From Viscum album (taxonomy: Eukaryota; Streptophyta; Magnoliopsida; Santalales; Viscaceae), in NCBI GenBank assembly GCA_963277665.1, contig OY728120.1, positions 938,109,195 through 938,173,194 of the forward strand: a stretch of 64,000 nucleotides of DNA, read 5' to 3'. Within the stretch, counting starts at the first letter, position 1. Each line of letters opens with the position of its first letter. The notes beneath the pieces were generated by a model that was not told where the DNA came from, ran no database searches, and saw nothing but the letters and a program-made list of their open reading frames with translations. Position numbers and translations under genes: made by a program. Of this stretch, positions 1 through 10,930 are shown in pieces.

Positions 1-286
1 TTGTCCATTGCATTGATCAACAGGGTTCCTTCGAGTTCCATCCATCATCTAAAACCCATAAAGAATAGTGTGAGAGGAAAAAATCATGCTAGGGAAAACA
101 ACATAATAAAGGGGGAGTACCTTCAATATCTAACATCTTAGGTTTAATTCTAAGATTGTTACCATAATTCTTGGACTATAACCTAAACTTATCCTTAACC
201 TTAGGGACATCCCTAGACATACTGTAGAAATATCTCTAGGGATCTCACTAATGTTATGGCATCCTAGTTTCCAAAGGTTGACTAAC
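1..286 (-). mobile_element. R1 non-autonomous element, remnant of internal region next to the LTR
   Basis: This stretch aligns by eye with the interior of the R3 copies just outside their LTR (around 14485-14767), for example the shared words tagtgtgag and gatctcactaatgtt. On the minus strand it would be the region just downstream of a 5' LTR. The primer-binding site seen at the equivalent place in R3 (tgataccaa) is missing; about 20 bases appear deleted next to the LTR edge. No coding potential is seen. The left part of the element lies outside the window. Confidence 0.5.
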
Positions 287-1914
287 TGTGGAGACCCGAA
301 GCTTGACGTACATGGACATTACATTAATTTTTCGGAATACTTAATATATAAAAAAAACAGACACACAAGGACCATAACAGTTTAGTGTCTTTGGAAACAT
401 GGAATGCAATCTTCTTATCGTGGTGAAAGATCTTCAACATCTCCCATAAATAACTTCCACTTTTTGTTTCCTTACCCGAAACCTGTCTTTTAATCCTAGG
501 GGGAAATAAAACATAAAAAGGGTGAGCTCAAATGGTAATTAAGGGTAAGCATGGATAAAATAAAACATACCATATACATTTGAACTTAAAAACATGAACA
601 TAATGTTTAAACATCAAATCTTTGAGCAATGACATAAAACATGGAATTACATAAGGAATAGATCATAATGGAACATAGATCATGATAAAATAGCATGGGA
701 ATAAAACATGTTATTGTTTCATCCATTAAGCACATGTAATGATTTCCATAGTAGCCAAGGCATTGCTGCCAAGACCATCTTAGTGGACAAAGTCCCATCC
801 TGAATCGAGTTCACTCCTCATTCTAGTCCTGTAATACTGAACTGGATTATCTTACTATTCCATCCATGTCTATCTCATGAGATATAAGTTTTTACCCAAT
901 GCATTTGAGAGAGATATAGGTCCCACCCATCTCATAATGAAATCATTCTTACTTGTGCCACAAAATAAACATACATCATTCATAAAAACCCATTAAATAA
1001 AATGGGTTTCATAAACATCATCCCATCATCACATAATCCATATAAAAGAAATGAATATCATTTCATAATAAGAGATGTGAAACCATGTAAATCATAGAGA
1101 CATTATACATGAAATATAGACATATTAAATAATGTCATCTTAGATGAAAAATGGTTTTGATAAAACACTTGAAATGAATTCTTGAGGAAAATATCCTTTT
1201 TTCTTCAAAATCATTTTCTTTTCACAAAATGTCGTGATATTTTCAAAGAAAAGGATTTTGTTGAAAATAGTCATGAAATCTTTTGGAGGAAGCTTCATGA
1301 AAACAAGGCTTTATAAAACCTTAAAAATCCTTTCATGCCGTATACGTTAAAAAAACAATCTTCTCGTAATTTTGTCGAAAAAGTCAAAAAGTTCCTTGTA
1401 TGGTAAAAAAAAGAAATATTCCATCCATATCATTGGGAAAAAGTAAAAATGGGTAAAAAGGACTTTGAAAATACATGAAACCATTTTTAGGAAACATGGA
1501 AATGGATGATAACAATAACCCGAGTAAATACTTACGAATAAACATTCTTGGATAAGAACGAGATTGGAATAGTTATCCCTTACCCTAGGTCCGATATGCA
1601 TTGTACGTATCCAAACCTCCTGTATAATGATTTAAATAATGTCATTGACTTATTACATAATCATATTAATTGTTATTATATCATATATGGTTCACTTATG
1701 ACTTTATATTACCCGTTCTTTTGTAACTTCATGTTACAGTTGAGATTTGGGTAAAATCGTCTCATTTGTCATTCGTGTTTTAACTTGTAATTATTCATAT
1801 GATTAATTAGATCCTGATTAAATACATCCAGAATTTAAAACATGATTTATATATAATATATATTCAGAATATACATATATATAATGGATCAATAAATGGA
1901 ACAAAATACACCAT

Positions 1915-2350
1915 TCATGGAGATGGTAGGCCGTATGTACGCATGAACGCTGTTTTCGTTTCCTTATTGAATTTAATGGAATTAAGTAGATGACATAAAT
2001 ATATATATAAATAAATCAAGTAGAATTATTATGTCATATATTTCATGATTACTTATTATATATACTTTATAATCATTCTTGAATGGTTATCATGGAGAGT
2101 GAATCTCATCGCGTCGTGGAGACAGTATTCCGTACGTACGCACGAGCGATGATATCATTCCCATGATCGTAGAATTGTATTAAAGTGTATGTATAATATT
2201 ACAGAATCAATATCACATTACAATAATCATAAATATTCATTACTTTCACCATTATACCCATCCAAGTAAGGTGGTGGTGGAAAATAGATTACACCATGGC
2301 GTGGAGACGGTATTCCGTAAGTACGCATGCGCGGTGATTTCATTTTCCGT
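1915..2350 (-). repeat. three degenerate modules spaced about 190 bp inside the R1 LTR
   Basis: Three similar blocks start near 1919, 2107 and 2296. Each carries a core like ggagacggtattccgtaag followed by a GTACGCA-type word. The middle one contains the self-complementary run cgtacgtacg at 2131-2140. The reverse complement of the same core recurs in the plus-strand LTR copies (near 8165, 8360, 35860, 36030, 63605 and 63780). The modules lie downstream of the presumed TATA box in the direction of LTR transcription. Confidence 0.55.
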
Positions 2351-2670
2351 AGGATGGATAGATGTTGAAATATGGTTGTTTCATACTTATAATAAAATAT
2401 CATTATATTAGTGATACTGATTTTATTACTTCATAATGAAACAAATAATCAAGAAGACGTGGAAGAAGAAATAATGTTGAAAGAATCGGTAACAGACATT
2501 ACCTCTCCTTTGAAGCGCCTCTTTGGTACCTTCTCTTAGGGAACTAAAATTGGTCTTTGAAGAATTCCAGGACCTGTAGGATGTTTATAGGGTAGTGGAG
2601 AAGATAATTTTCCATGGTTTTTCCGAGCTTTAAGGCTAAAAGTGGTGTGAGAAAGATAGGAAGGAGGTGC

Positions 2671-2681
2671 CCTTTTATAAG
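2671..2681 (-). promoter_or_regulatory. TATA-like box of the R1 LTR
   Basis: The minus strand reads CTTATAAAAGG, followed by a pyrimidine-rich, C-containing stretch of the kind often seen at LTR transcription starts. The equivalent place in R2 (ctataaaggcc), R4 (ctataaa) and the last LTR (caataaaatc) is also TATA-like. Shared position in several LTRs supports a promoter role, but activity is not shown. Confidence 0.45.
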
Positions 2682-4357
2682 GGAGGAGAGGGGCACCTTT
2701 GGAATAACTAAAAATATTATTTTATTATAAAGTCATATTCGGTTTTTAATAGCTCCAAATTTAGTTATTTATAAGCTAAGGTGGGGATGGGTAGATATAA
2801 TCTAATCCAATATAATTTAGACAAGTTTAGATTTCTATTTTAACCCAATCATTTAGATTTAGTTTTATGTTAGATAATTTAACTTTTACCGTGTCTTCTT
2901 GTTTTCTTACACTATAAGGTTAATAAATTTATTATAACAAACCAAAAAGAACCCCAAGTAGTTTATTATTAACAAACATAACCTTATCTAAGTCATTTGG
3001 CCGAACCGTAGATTTTTATGAATAAGATAACAATTAATAATATAATATTTGTTTTAAAAACTATTTTATGTCAATTTTGACACTATTTGGTAATTGATTT
3101 TTGTGAAACTCATAACAGAATGATTAGTTCAAAAAAAGTTAACTAAATAAATATTAACATGTCATATTAACCTTGAAAATTATTGGAATTCATATAAAGT
3201 CTCAAATTACATTTATTTGGGTATTTATAACATCAATTCTGTCAATATTTCATTAATAAGATAATTACTGCATCATCTTTGTGTCATAACTAAATTAAAT
3301 TATTTAATGTTTAAAAATTATAAATAAATTACCATTATATAGGAAATATTTTTATATTTCTAATGAATATTCATAGTATAATTTATCTTATGTATAACCC
3401 TTTATTAAAAATTATTTACTTATTAAACATTGATTTTAACTATTTTAACCCTTCTTTAAATAAATTAATATTAAATGTCCTAATCTAATCCAGGTGGGCC
3501 TAAATGGTCATATTTTATTCCTAATGTATTTTTGGTCGAATTACTCTTATCCAATGGGATTATGACATGTGTTAGGGTAATAATAATATCATTTGTACCT
3601 TTAATTATCCTATTTACTTTTAACTGTGGTAAATAAAAGTAAAAAGTTACTATTCACTAAAAACTATTTTCACCTCATTGAACCACATTTTAGTCCTCGA
3701 TATTAACTGTGTCTCTCGGATTTTTGAAATTTCACTCACAGAAGTGGTAAAATTATGTTTTATGAAAAATTCAGTTTTTAACTACCACTTATTGGTTTCA
3801 CTATTCATCAAAAAAATAAAAGTTTCCAGAAAAATACCAAAAAATAGGACTAAGCTATATTTGATATTATGAATTAAAAAATGATTTATGTTTTTCCAAA
3901 TTCAAAAAATATCAGTTGAATTAATTAATTTAAAAATTAATTCCCATCGTCAAAACAAATAGCGTGTTTTTAAGAGATAATAACTATCAAAATATGGACA
4001 CTTGTTTATGTCTGGTTTAAATGTGAAATTATATCCAATGACCAACATTGTATTAAATGGTAAAAATATATTCTAAATATATTTTAAAACCACTCAAATT
4101 AATTATTTTTCACTATTAATTATTCCGATTAAAAAAGTTGTTTTTAATTGAAATTTATTAATTTTCACTATTCATCAGAATATAAAAGTTATCCGAAAAG
4201 TACCAAAATTTCACCCTAAGCTAATTTCGATATTCCAAATCCAAAAATGAAGTCCATTTTGAAAGATAAAATTTATAAAATTTCAAAAAGTGGGTATTAC
4301 TATTCATAATGGCTAGTTAATAATAATATTATAATAATATATCATTTAGTGAAACTC

Positions 4358-4633
4358 GGTATTGCGTACTACACACGCTATCGAGGAAGGTATTTATTGT
4401 GTGTAATTCAAGCCAAGTTAGGGTTGCATGTAGTGAAAGCTCTTTTTGGTGTTGCGTATAATCAAAACTTATTTCATTTATACATTAAACAAAATCTATA
4501 CATAATGTTGCGTATAATAGTTTCTACAAAACGAACTTGAAATTCTGTGTAACGCGAGCCAAGAATAGTGTTGCGTATACTTCAAGAAAATACGGTATTG
4601 CGTATAGAAGAAGCTAATTTTTGTGTAGCGTAC
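4358..4633 (-). repeat. cluster of TTGCGTA-type short repeats at the R1 LTR start
   Basis: A 13-base motif of the form rgtrttgcgtata appears at 4358, 4448, 4504, 4567 and 4594, with a weaker form (ttgtgtagcgtac) at 4621. Related but decayed words (tgttgcatga, gttgcgtga) sit at the same place in the R3 LTRs near 12855, 17110 and 21345. On the minus strand this lies in the first 330 bases of the LTR, that is the upstream U3 side, where enhancer-like repeats are common. Confidence 0.6.
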
Positions 4634-4689
4634 AACACAAGACATTAAAAAGAATATTTTTCATAAAATCTCGGGGTGTTACAAAAATT

Positions 4690-5530
4690 TTCTCTTGAAA
4701 CGAGTTTGGGTTTATTAAGGTGGATCCATTCAAGTCTGCATTTTTCATTCCTCGGAATGTGTCAATACCTTGAACAAAGCCAATAGAGGAGGTAATATTT
4801 TTATTAAACATGATATCAAAAAATCTTTTCATACCATGGATTTGAGCTTGATATTCAAATTTTTTTCATGGTTTCGATTTTAGTGATTAATTCATCACTA
4901 TAATCAGAACATTGTTCAATTTGGACCCTATTTCCATTGTTGTTAATGGGTCTCATAAGGGCTACTTCATATATACCAAAGGAGAAAGGCAAGGTTCCCC
5001 TCTCTATCATTCGCTTCTCGATTATGGAACACTATCTTAGTCGCCTAATCACCTGTATTTAGGATCAGAATACGCTCAATAAAATTATTATTTCTAGATA
5101 TGTAAATGCTATAACCCACCTGTTATATGCTGATTACATCATATTTTTCTTACAAGATGATAAAAGAAACATGAAAAACATGAAAAATTCTCTCTCTCAC
5201 TATGAAGATGATTCTAGTCAGACCATTAGTTGGAATAAATCGTATGTCTTCTTTGGGAAAAAATTTCCATCCTATAGGAAATGTAACGTTATCAATGGTT
5301 TAGGTCTGAAAGAGTATACTTTGCATTTAAATTAACTTTGGGTTCCCATATTTAGGGACAGACCCAAAACCTACTATTTTTCTACCATCGTTGACCAGGT
5401 GCTCAATAGAGTATATTCTATGAATGTAAAATATCTCACTATAGAAGGGAGAATTTCTGGGTTAAATAAACAATTGTTTCCAAGATGGTTTAATCCATGA
5501 TGGTCTATAAAAGGTCGGATGGACTTATAA
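4690..5530 (+). pseudogene. LINE reverse transcriptase remnant
   Basis: Readable pieces in the right order are KVDPFKSAFFIPRN (the finger region, usually QSAFIPGR), then in another frame NRGGNIFIKHDIKKSFHTMD (region A, normally K-x-D-x-x-K-A-F-D), NGSHKGYF and KGERQGSPLS (normally RQGDPLSP), and LLYADYIIFFLQDD near 5125-5165. The usual catalytic pair ADD is here AD-Y, so the second aspartate is lost. LWVPIFRDRPKTYYF near 5335 matches the LGVP block that follows the palm in plant L1 elements. Frameshifts occur near 4770 and stops at several points. The identification rests on motif order and is strong; activity is excluded. Confidence 0.8.
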
Positions 5531-6169
5531 AAAAGATAAACATTTCAATCTGAAATTTTATCTAGACTGGTAGCACTCTTAAACAAAAACAAGTCACTAT
5601 CCCCTGATCAACATGTTGAAAGCCTTTAGAAAAAGGGGGTATCAGCATTAAAAATCACATGTAATTTAATGAGGCATTACAATAAAAGCTCACTTGAAAT
5701 ATTTTTTATAAAAATATGATTTAATTTATTTGTAAAAAAAATTATTGAAAAGCATAATGCTGGAAACATGAATATATTTAACTCTTCCATGCAGACTTCT
5801 ATTAAACAATATTTTTACAATATTATGAACAATTATATATGGATGGTTTGTAGGATCTCCTCCTAGAATGTCTAGCTATATAACCAGACTGGGACACCCT
5901 TAATTTCTTTGACCTCTCCAGATCAAACCCCTAAGTATACCAACCATTCAATCAATAATATTCTTAACTCTCAACATGAGTATCTACCTGAATCCATTCA
6001 TCTTTCCACTGAAAATTACCTTTTCTCAAACAATGTTTATATTTTAATTTGTGATCCTACTCACAATGGTATGCTTAAATCAATAAACTTTTATAATTAC
6101 TATTTTTTTAATTCTGAAAATGAATTTTCATGGATAAATAATTTAAATAAACCATGTTTTAGGCCATAA

Positions 6170-7085
6170 ATATTCCATATTATTTTGTGTCTCTCTCATA
6201 ATAGAGTTCCCAAAGAAAGATACCTTCAGTTGTTTGGGATTCAACTCTGCTCAAAATTCATATTCTGAAACCATCATAGAGAAGATGCTAACCATATTTT
6301 TGTTCATTGTGCCACTTATTCTATTCTTTGGAACTATATTCTCGATTTTTTTAAGGTAGAGTGTTGGAACATGAATTTTTCAAATCTTAACAAAAGATAT
6401 GTGCAGAAATGGAGAGTTTGAAAAAAATAAAGAATTTATTCCTTAATGTTGTCGCTAAGCCCCACCATGTGATCTGATATGAAAAAAATTATTTTATTCA
6501 TAACAATTACACATTTAATGAAAATGCAGGTCAGATGAAAATTCTCATTTACATAGGTGAATCCTCTTAGCATCAAAAATCCCACTACAAAAACACTATT
6601 CATGAGTTTGAAATCCTACAATGTTTGCAGATTGATGGAAATTACTCCTCGCCTCGTCGAACAATAGAATTTTTCTAGAGAAAGTTTTTCCTTGGAAGGA
6701 TTTAATTGAATGTGGATGGTGCATCCAAAGTAAATCTGGGAGCTTATAGTCGTGGTCCTATCTTCAAGAATCATATTGGATAGATTCTTGGATTCTTTCT
6801 TGGTAACTATGGAATTTCCTTTTCTTTGGAGGTTGAAATTATGAGTTGGATTCATGCAAATTATTTTTCTATGATCTTTGGATAGAACAACCTCTGGATA
6901 GAAAGTGACCCGACCATAAATGTGCAAGAAATTTGGACTGGTAAGCCCCATATTTCTTGGCATATTACTACCCATTGCATGGATTGCATCTGATCTCTTT
7001 TCAACATCAATTAAAACATAACACATGTTTATTTTGAAGCACATATGGTTGCAGACGACCTCTCCAACAAGGGTTTAAATCAAGA
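6170..7085 (+). pseudogene. LINE zinc-binding region and RNase H remnant
   Basis: Near 6200-6330 the plus strand reads HNRVPKERYLQLFGI, a cysteine (LCSK), then EDANHIFVHC, which is the zf-RVT pattern found after plant L1 reverse transcriptases. From about 6705 the pieces LNVDGASKVNLGA, GFFLGNYGISFSLEVEIMSW, LWIESDPT and THVYFEAHMVADDLSNKG follow the order of the C-terminal RNase H. The first catalytic aspartate (in NVDGA), the glutamate (in EVEIMSW), the aspartate in ESDP and the late aspartate region (ADDLSNKG) can all be recognised. In-frame stops interrupt the domain. An open frame on the opposite strand here (6616-7044) is a shadow. Confidence 0.75.
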
Positions 7086-7608
7086 CATTACCTAGCTCGA
7101 TGACCTCCCCATTGATCATCTCCCATTTCATAATAAATATTGTAATATGATCCCATATTTTAGACTCCTGTAACTTATTTCTTTTATAATATGTGTGCTT
7201 TGGTCCTTTTGACCAATGCACCATCCTTTCAAAAAAATCTCATCAGTGGGATTAAATTTAAATTACTTTCTGAAAATTATTTAATTATAATTTCTGGAAA
7301 ATTATTCTTTATTATTAATAAGAATAAATTATATTTTCTAATAATTTCAAATTTTCATTTCTCCAAAATTATTAGTGAGTGCGATTAAAATTAATTATGA
7401 CAACTAATTGAAAAATTAGGCTAACAAAGTACTAAAACATAAATTTTTGACCCAAATGACCTATAATCTTGTAAAAAATTCCTTTTTTGACATATTTCTA
7501 ACCTATACTATCTTGGATCAACTTTGGGGAATTATTGATCCACATTCAATAAAAACATGGATGGGGTTTTACTTTTCCAAAATATTACAAGAGTTCCACT
7601 CCTCTTCC

Positions 7609-7620
7609 ACTATAAAGGCC
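7609..7620 (+). promoter_or_regulatory. TATA-like box of the R2 LTR
   Basis: The sequence actataaaggcc is followed by ctcctctcctcccactta, a pyrimidine-rich stretch typical of plant transcription starts. It sits at the same place as the TATA-like boxes of R1 and R4. Confidence 0.45.
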
Positions 7621-7964
7621 TCCTCTCCTCCCACTTACTCACGCCTCTCAAACTATTTAGGTTCGGCCAAGGTCTTCCCCATAAACATTCCAACATCTTA
7701 AATATCACCATAGAATCCACCCTGGGAAAAATATATCCAATGATTCCTTATTTCACAAACCAAAATGAGTTACCCGATTAAGTGGTAATGACTATTCTCA
7801 AACTCCTTTCATTTACTTTAATTCTCCAACCATCCACTCAATTTATTACAGGGTTGTATATAAAACCAGTATATTAAATATACTATGATTTTTTTTATTC
7901 TATGTATTCTACTGACGCTAACACAGACCTCCGTCTAATGGGAAATGAACATAATGTTTATGTA

Positions 7965-8400
7965 TACAGTGAACAACCACCTCACAAAACAATGATTGTT
8001 CATTTTCCTTACAGCCTCTCATGGTGGACATTATAGTGGACACCCTATATATATATATATTAAATAGTATATTTATTATGTATTTAATAATTTTTAATCC
8101 TTTCATAATACTTATATTTTTAATTTCTCTTTAGTGTAAATACAATAATTTCATTTGAGGAAATGTGGACTACTGCCCTCAAAACGATGTGATTCATTCA
8201 GAATCTACATGAAATGTATTAAGGATGGGTTTAGTGAAATTATATTATATATATAAGATATAATCATTAAATACGAATAATTATGTATATTCATATATAT
8301 ACATATATTTCATTTAATTACATTCTTTCAATATGACTATTAAATAGAAGCAACGTTCATGCATAAGTATGGCCTATCGTCTCCATGAATGGATTATTCC
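7965..8400 (+). repeat. modules inside the R2 LTR
   Basis: Blocks near 7970 (gaacaaccacctcacaaaac), 8165 (tgtggactactgccctcaaa) and 8350-8390 (ggcctatcgtctccatgaat) repeat the module core seen in the other long LTRs, at a spacing near 190 bp. Confidence 0.5.
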
Positions 8401-10930
8401 ATTTTAGAATTATATATTGTATATATTATTGTAATGAAAATGTAATGAATATAAATGATATTTATATCATGTTTTAAATCCTTTAAATCATAATATATGT
8501 ATAAGGGCCAAAGATATAACAAATTAAGACACATGCAAAGAACAAATCATATATTACCTGAAGTGAAATCTTAACATATAATTGATAACAATAGGGTAAT
8601 ATATAGTCATAATCAAAAGGTATATGGTATTATATAAAATAATATTGTTCTTCGGTAATTTATAATAAAATTATATTTATTATATTGGAGTTTTGTACGA
8701 GTACGAAGAGATTCAAGACACATGGTAAGGTGATATGATCTCATTGTTCATTTACATAATAAACATGCTTTATTCACCACCAATTAATTTTATATGGTGT
8801 GTACAATTAACATGGATGTATTAAATTATTATTATACATAATTTTATGGGTATTTATAAAACCATTTTATGTAATTTATTTCCTGGGGTTTATGTTTCAA
8901 AAGTTACTAAATTGGTAAAGTAATTTTTGCTAAATTTTTCTTCTTTGAGACAAATGCCATGTTATGTACCTATATTTTTCAATGAGTAGTATATTATTTC
9001 TTTGAAATTTTATATAATGAATCTTCTTAATCTCATGATATTTTGTGATTCATTTAATTTTATTTTTTTAAATTGGGACTATGGTTCAATGTTGCCAAGT
9101 GGAAACAGTTTATTGAACAATCTCATGCCTTTTTTAGATTGCTTTTGTTTATGCTTCCTTTGATGAAATAAAATTATTAATCTCTTAATTGAACTCTTGA
9201 ATTTTCGTATCCTTTTTTTATTCATGATATATTCAAGTATTGGTACCATTTTCCAATTTTTTTACATAATATAGTTATGAATGTGTTTTTAAGAAAGCCC
9301 GACTTTACCATATCTTTGGTTGAAAATATCTCTCCATTAAAAACCTCCTTTTCTAAATAGGGTTACCAAGAATATTCTGATAATATCCTATAATCATTAA
9401 AAAATTTATCCTTTTTTATCTTTTTCCAATTTTTTTAATGGAACCTTGTAGTCGCTTTCTGATTGATGAATTTTTATAACCTTTTTACCATGTAAATATA
9501 ATGTTATTTTTATATCGTCTGGCATGTACATAATTACCTACCGTCAATTCTTTGAATATTTCTTTTATTGTTTAAAATATTAATATCTATGATTTTTAAA
9601 ATGTTTATTTAAATGAAATGTTTTTTGGAATTATTTTCAATCTTATTTTCTAATTTTATTCAAGGGAAACATGGTTTTAAAGATTATCTATATGTTTTCC
9701 AATGAAAAAGAATTTCAAAATGTTTTCAATTACTTTATAATAATTTTTCAAGTTTATTTTAAATAAAATTTCATGAAAAAAGATTTAAATTTTAAGATAC
9801 TTTTTTAAAGGATAATGTATAGTTTCCTCAAATTTTTTTTGGAGATCTTTATAAATTATTTCTTATATATGATATCAATTTTTGTTGTTACTCATGCATT
9901 TCTAGTGAAATGATTCAATGTTTCAATTTATATACATTTTTTGAATATTTTATGTTTTATGGAATTATGTTTACAAATTTTGTTTCTCATTCATTGGATA
10001 TATTTCTATGAAACCCAATCATTTTCATTGGTTATGCATTGATGAAATGATTATGAAACATATTAAATTTTTCATAGGGTAAGGTATGATATAATATTTA
10101 TGAAACAAATTTAACATCTTTGATAATGATATTATTATTTATGATTTTGTGGAACATGTTTTTATAATTTCATTATGAGTTGGTTGGGACCTATATCTAC
10201 CTCCAATGTGTTGGGTAATTATAAATGTTTTTTGAGTTCAAAGGGTGCATATGAGGGAATCTTAATCCCAAGACAAGATGATACACATGGGGATATCTCA
10301 AGCTGGAAACAAGAGGGTACATGGGAGGAAATCCCAATCCTAGAATAAGAGAGTACATGGTAGGGAATCACAATCCTGATGAAGGTACATCAGTGACTAA
10401 CCCAATCCAAACAAGTTAAAAGGCCCCTTTAGGATTCTTGGACATAAGGCTTTTATATGCTTATGGGTCTGCCCCAATTCCAAGTCTTATTATTATATTT
10501 TTCTTTAATGACTAATTTTATTTATTTCCATATTATTCATGTATTATGATATGAAATTATTTATCCCATTATTCATGTTTATTATTTTTGATACGTAGGG
10601 TATGATCTTCTAATGATCATGATCATGTTCTCGTACCCTTATGTCCATGATATTCATACACATATTCTTTATTTATTTTTACTGGGCATTTTAGCTCAAC
10701 AAGTTTACATTTTTCCCCTCCCAATGATATGGATAATTTTCTTAATTTATAAATACTATTGGGGGTGATATTTGGGGGAAATATTTAAGATATTTCATTA
10801 ATTTATGAATTTTTTGTTCCATGATTCCGAAGGAAATAAAATAATACGGTCATTGGGTGTATGTTTTTGTAATGTTTATGTATTCTGAAAAAAGTAGTGT
10901 AATTTATATGCATGATAAGACTAGGTTGTT

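Larger units (their letters stand above)
287..4683 (-). mobile_element. R1 long LTR (about 4.4 kb) of a non-coding LTR retrotransposon family
   Basis: Read on the minus strand the unit opens with TGTAACACCCC at 4683 and closes with CTCCACA at 287, the TG...CA ends usual for LTRs. The segment 287-1330 matches the LTR-end half of the R3 copies (14768-15958) and the R4 stub, and 2700-4683 matches the LTR-start half (for example 15970-17184) and the plus-strand copy at 61048-64000. Between them are a TATA-like box near 2676 and repeated modules at 1915-2350. No gag, pol or other protein domain is visible in any frame. The LTR is long compared with the 2.2-2.6 kb LTRs of the coding elements in this window. 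The exact left edge is less certain than the right. Confidence 0.6.
4684..7237 (+). mobile_element. 5'-truncated, decayed LINE (L1-like non-LTR retrotransposon)
   Basis: The plus strand carries, in order, pieces of a plant LINE second ORF: reverse transcriptase (about 4690-5530), a zinc-binding region after it (about 6180-6320) and an RNase H domain (about 6650-7080). It ends near a short A run at 7231-7237. The endonuclease and the first ORF are missing, as is common after incomplete reverse transcription. Many stops and frameshifts show it is long dead. It lies between two oppositely oriented long LTRs, directly against the start of R1. I could not identify a target-site duplication with confidence. 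Confidence 0.75.
7238..10930 (+). mobile_element. R2 partial long LTR (5' part missing)
   Basis: This is the R-family LTR in the opposite orientation to R1. From about 7440 it aligns with the reverse complement of R1 upstream of its TATA box and with 62420 onward. It then carries a TATA-like box, modules near 7975, 8165 and 8360, and a long AT-rich tail. The motif actgggcattttagctca at 10681-10698 and the block near 10160-10210 (gagttggttgggacctatatctacct) match the reverse complements of R1 (520-535 and 890-940) and of R3. The first 1.5-2 kb of the LTR is absent where the LINE ends. The likely end is near 10930 (gactaggttgtta, compare gactgggaca). No coding region is seen. Confidence 0.55.

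Noticed and set aside
4614..4832. 72-codon minus-strand frame across the R1 LTR start, first taken as possible element interior
   Set aside because: The plus strand of the same bases reads LINE reverse-transcriptase motifs (KVDPFKSAFFIPRN, GGNIFIKHDIKKSF), which explains the sequence better.
6616..7044. 142-codon open frame on the minus strand
   Set aside because: It is antisense to the LINE RNase H, whose motifs are on the plus strand; no domain in the minus reading.
8041..8062. AT dinucleotide runs (8048-8061, 23759-23770, 40052-40066) as regulatory elements
   Set aside because: Simple repeats expected in AT-rich LTR sequence; no conserved position between copies.
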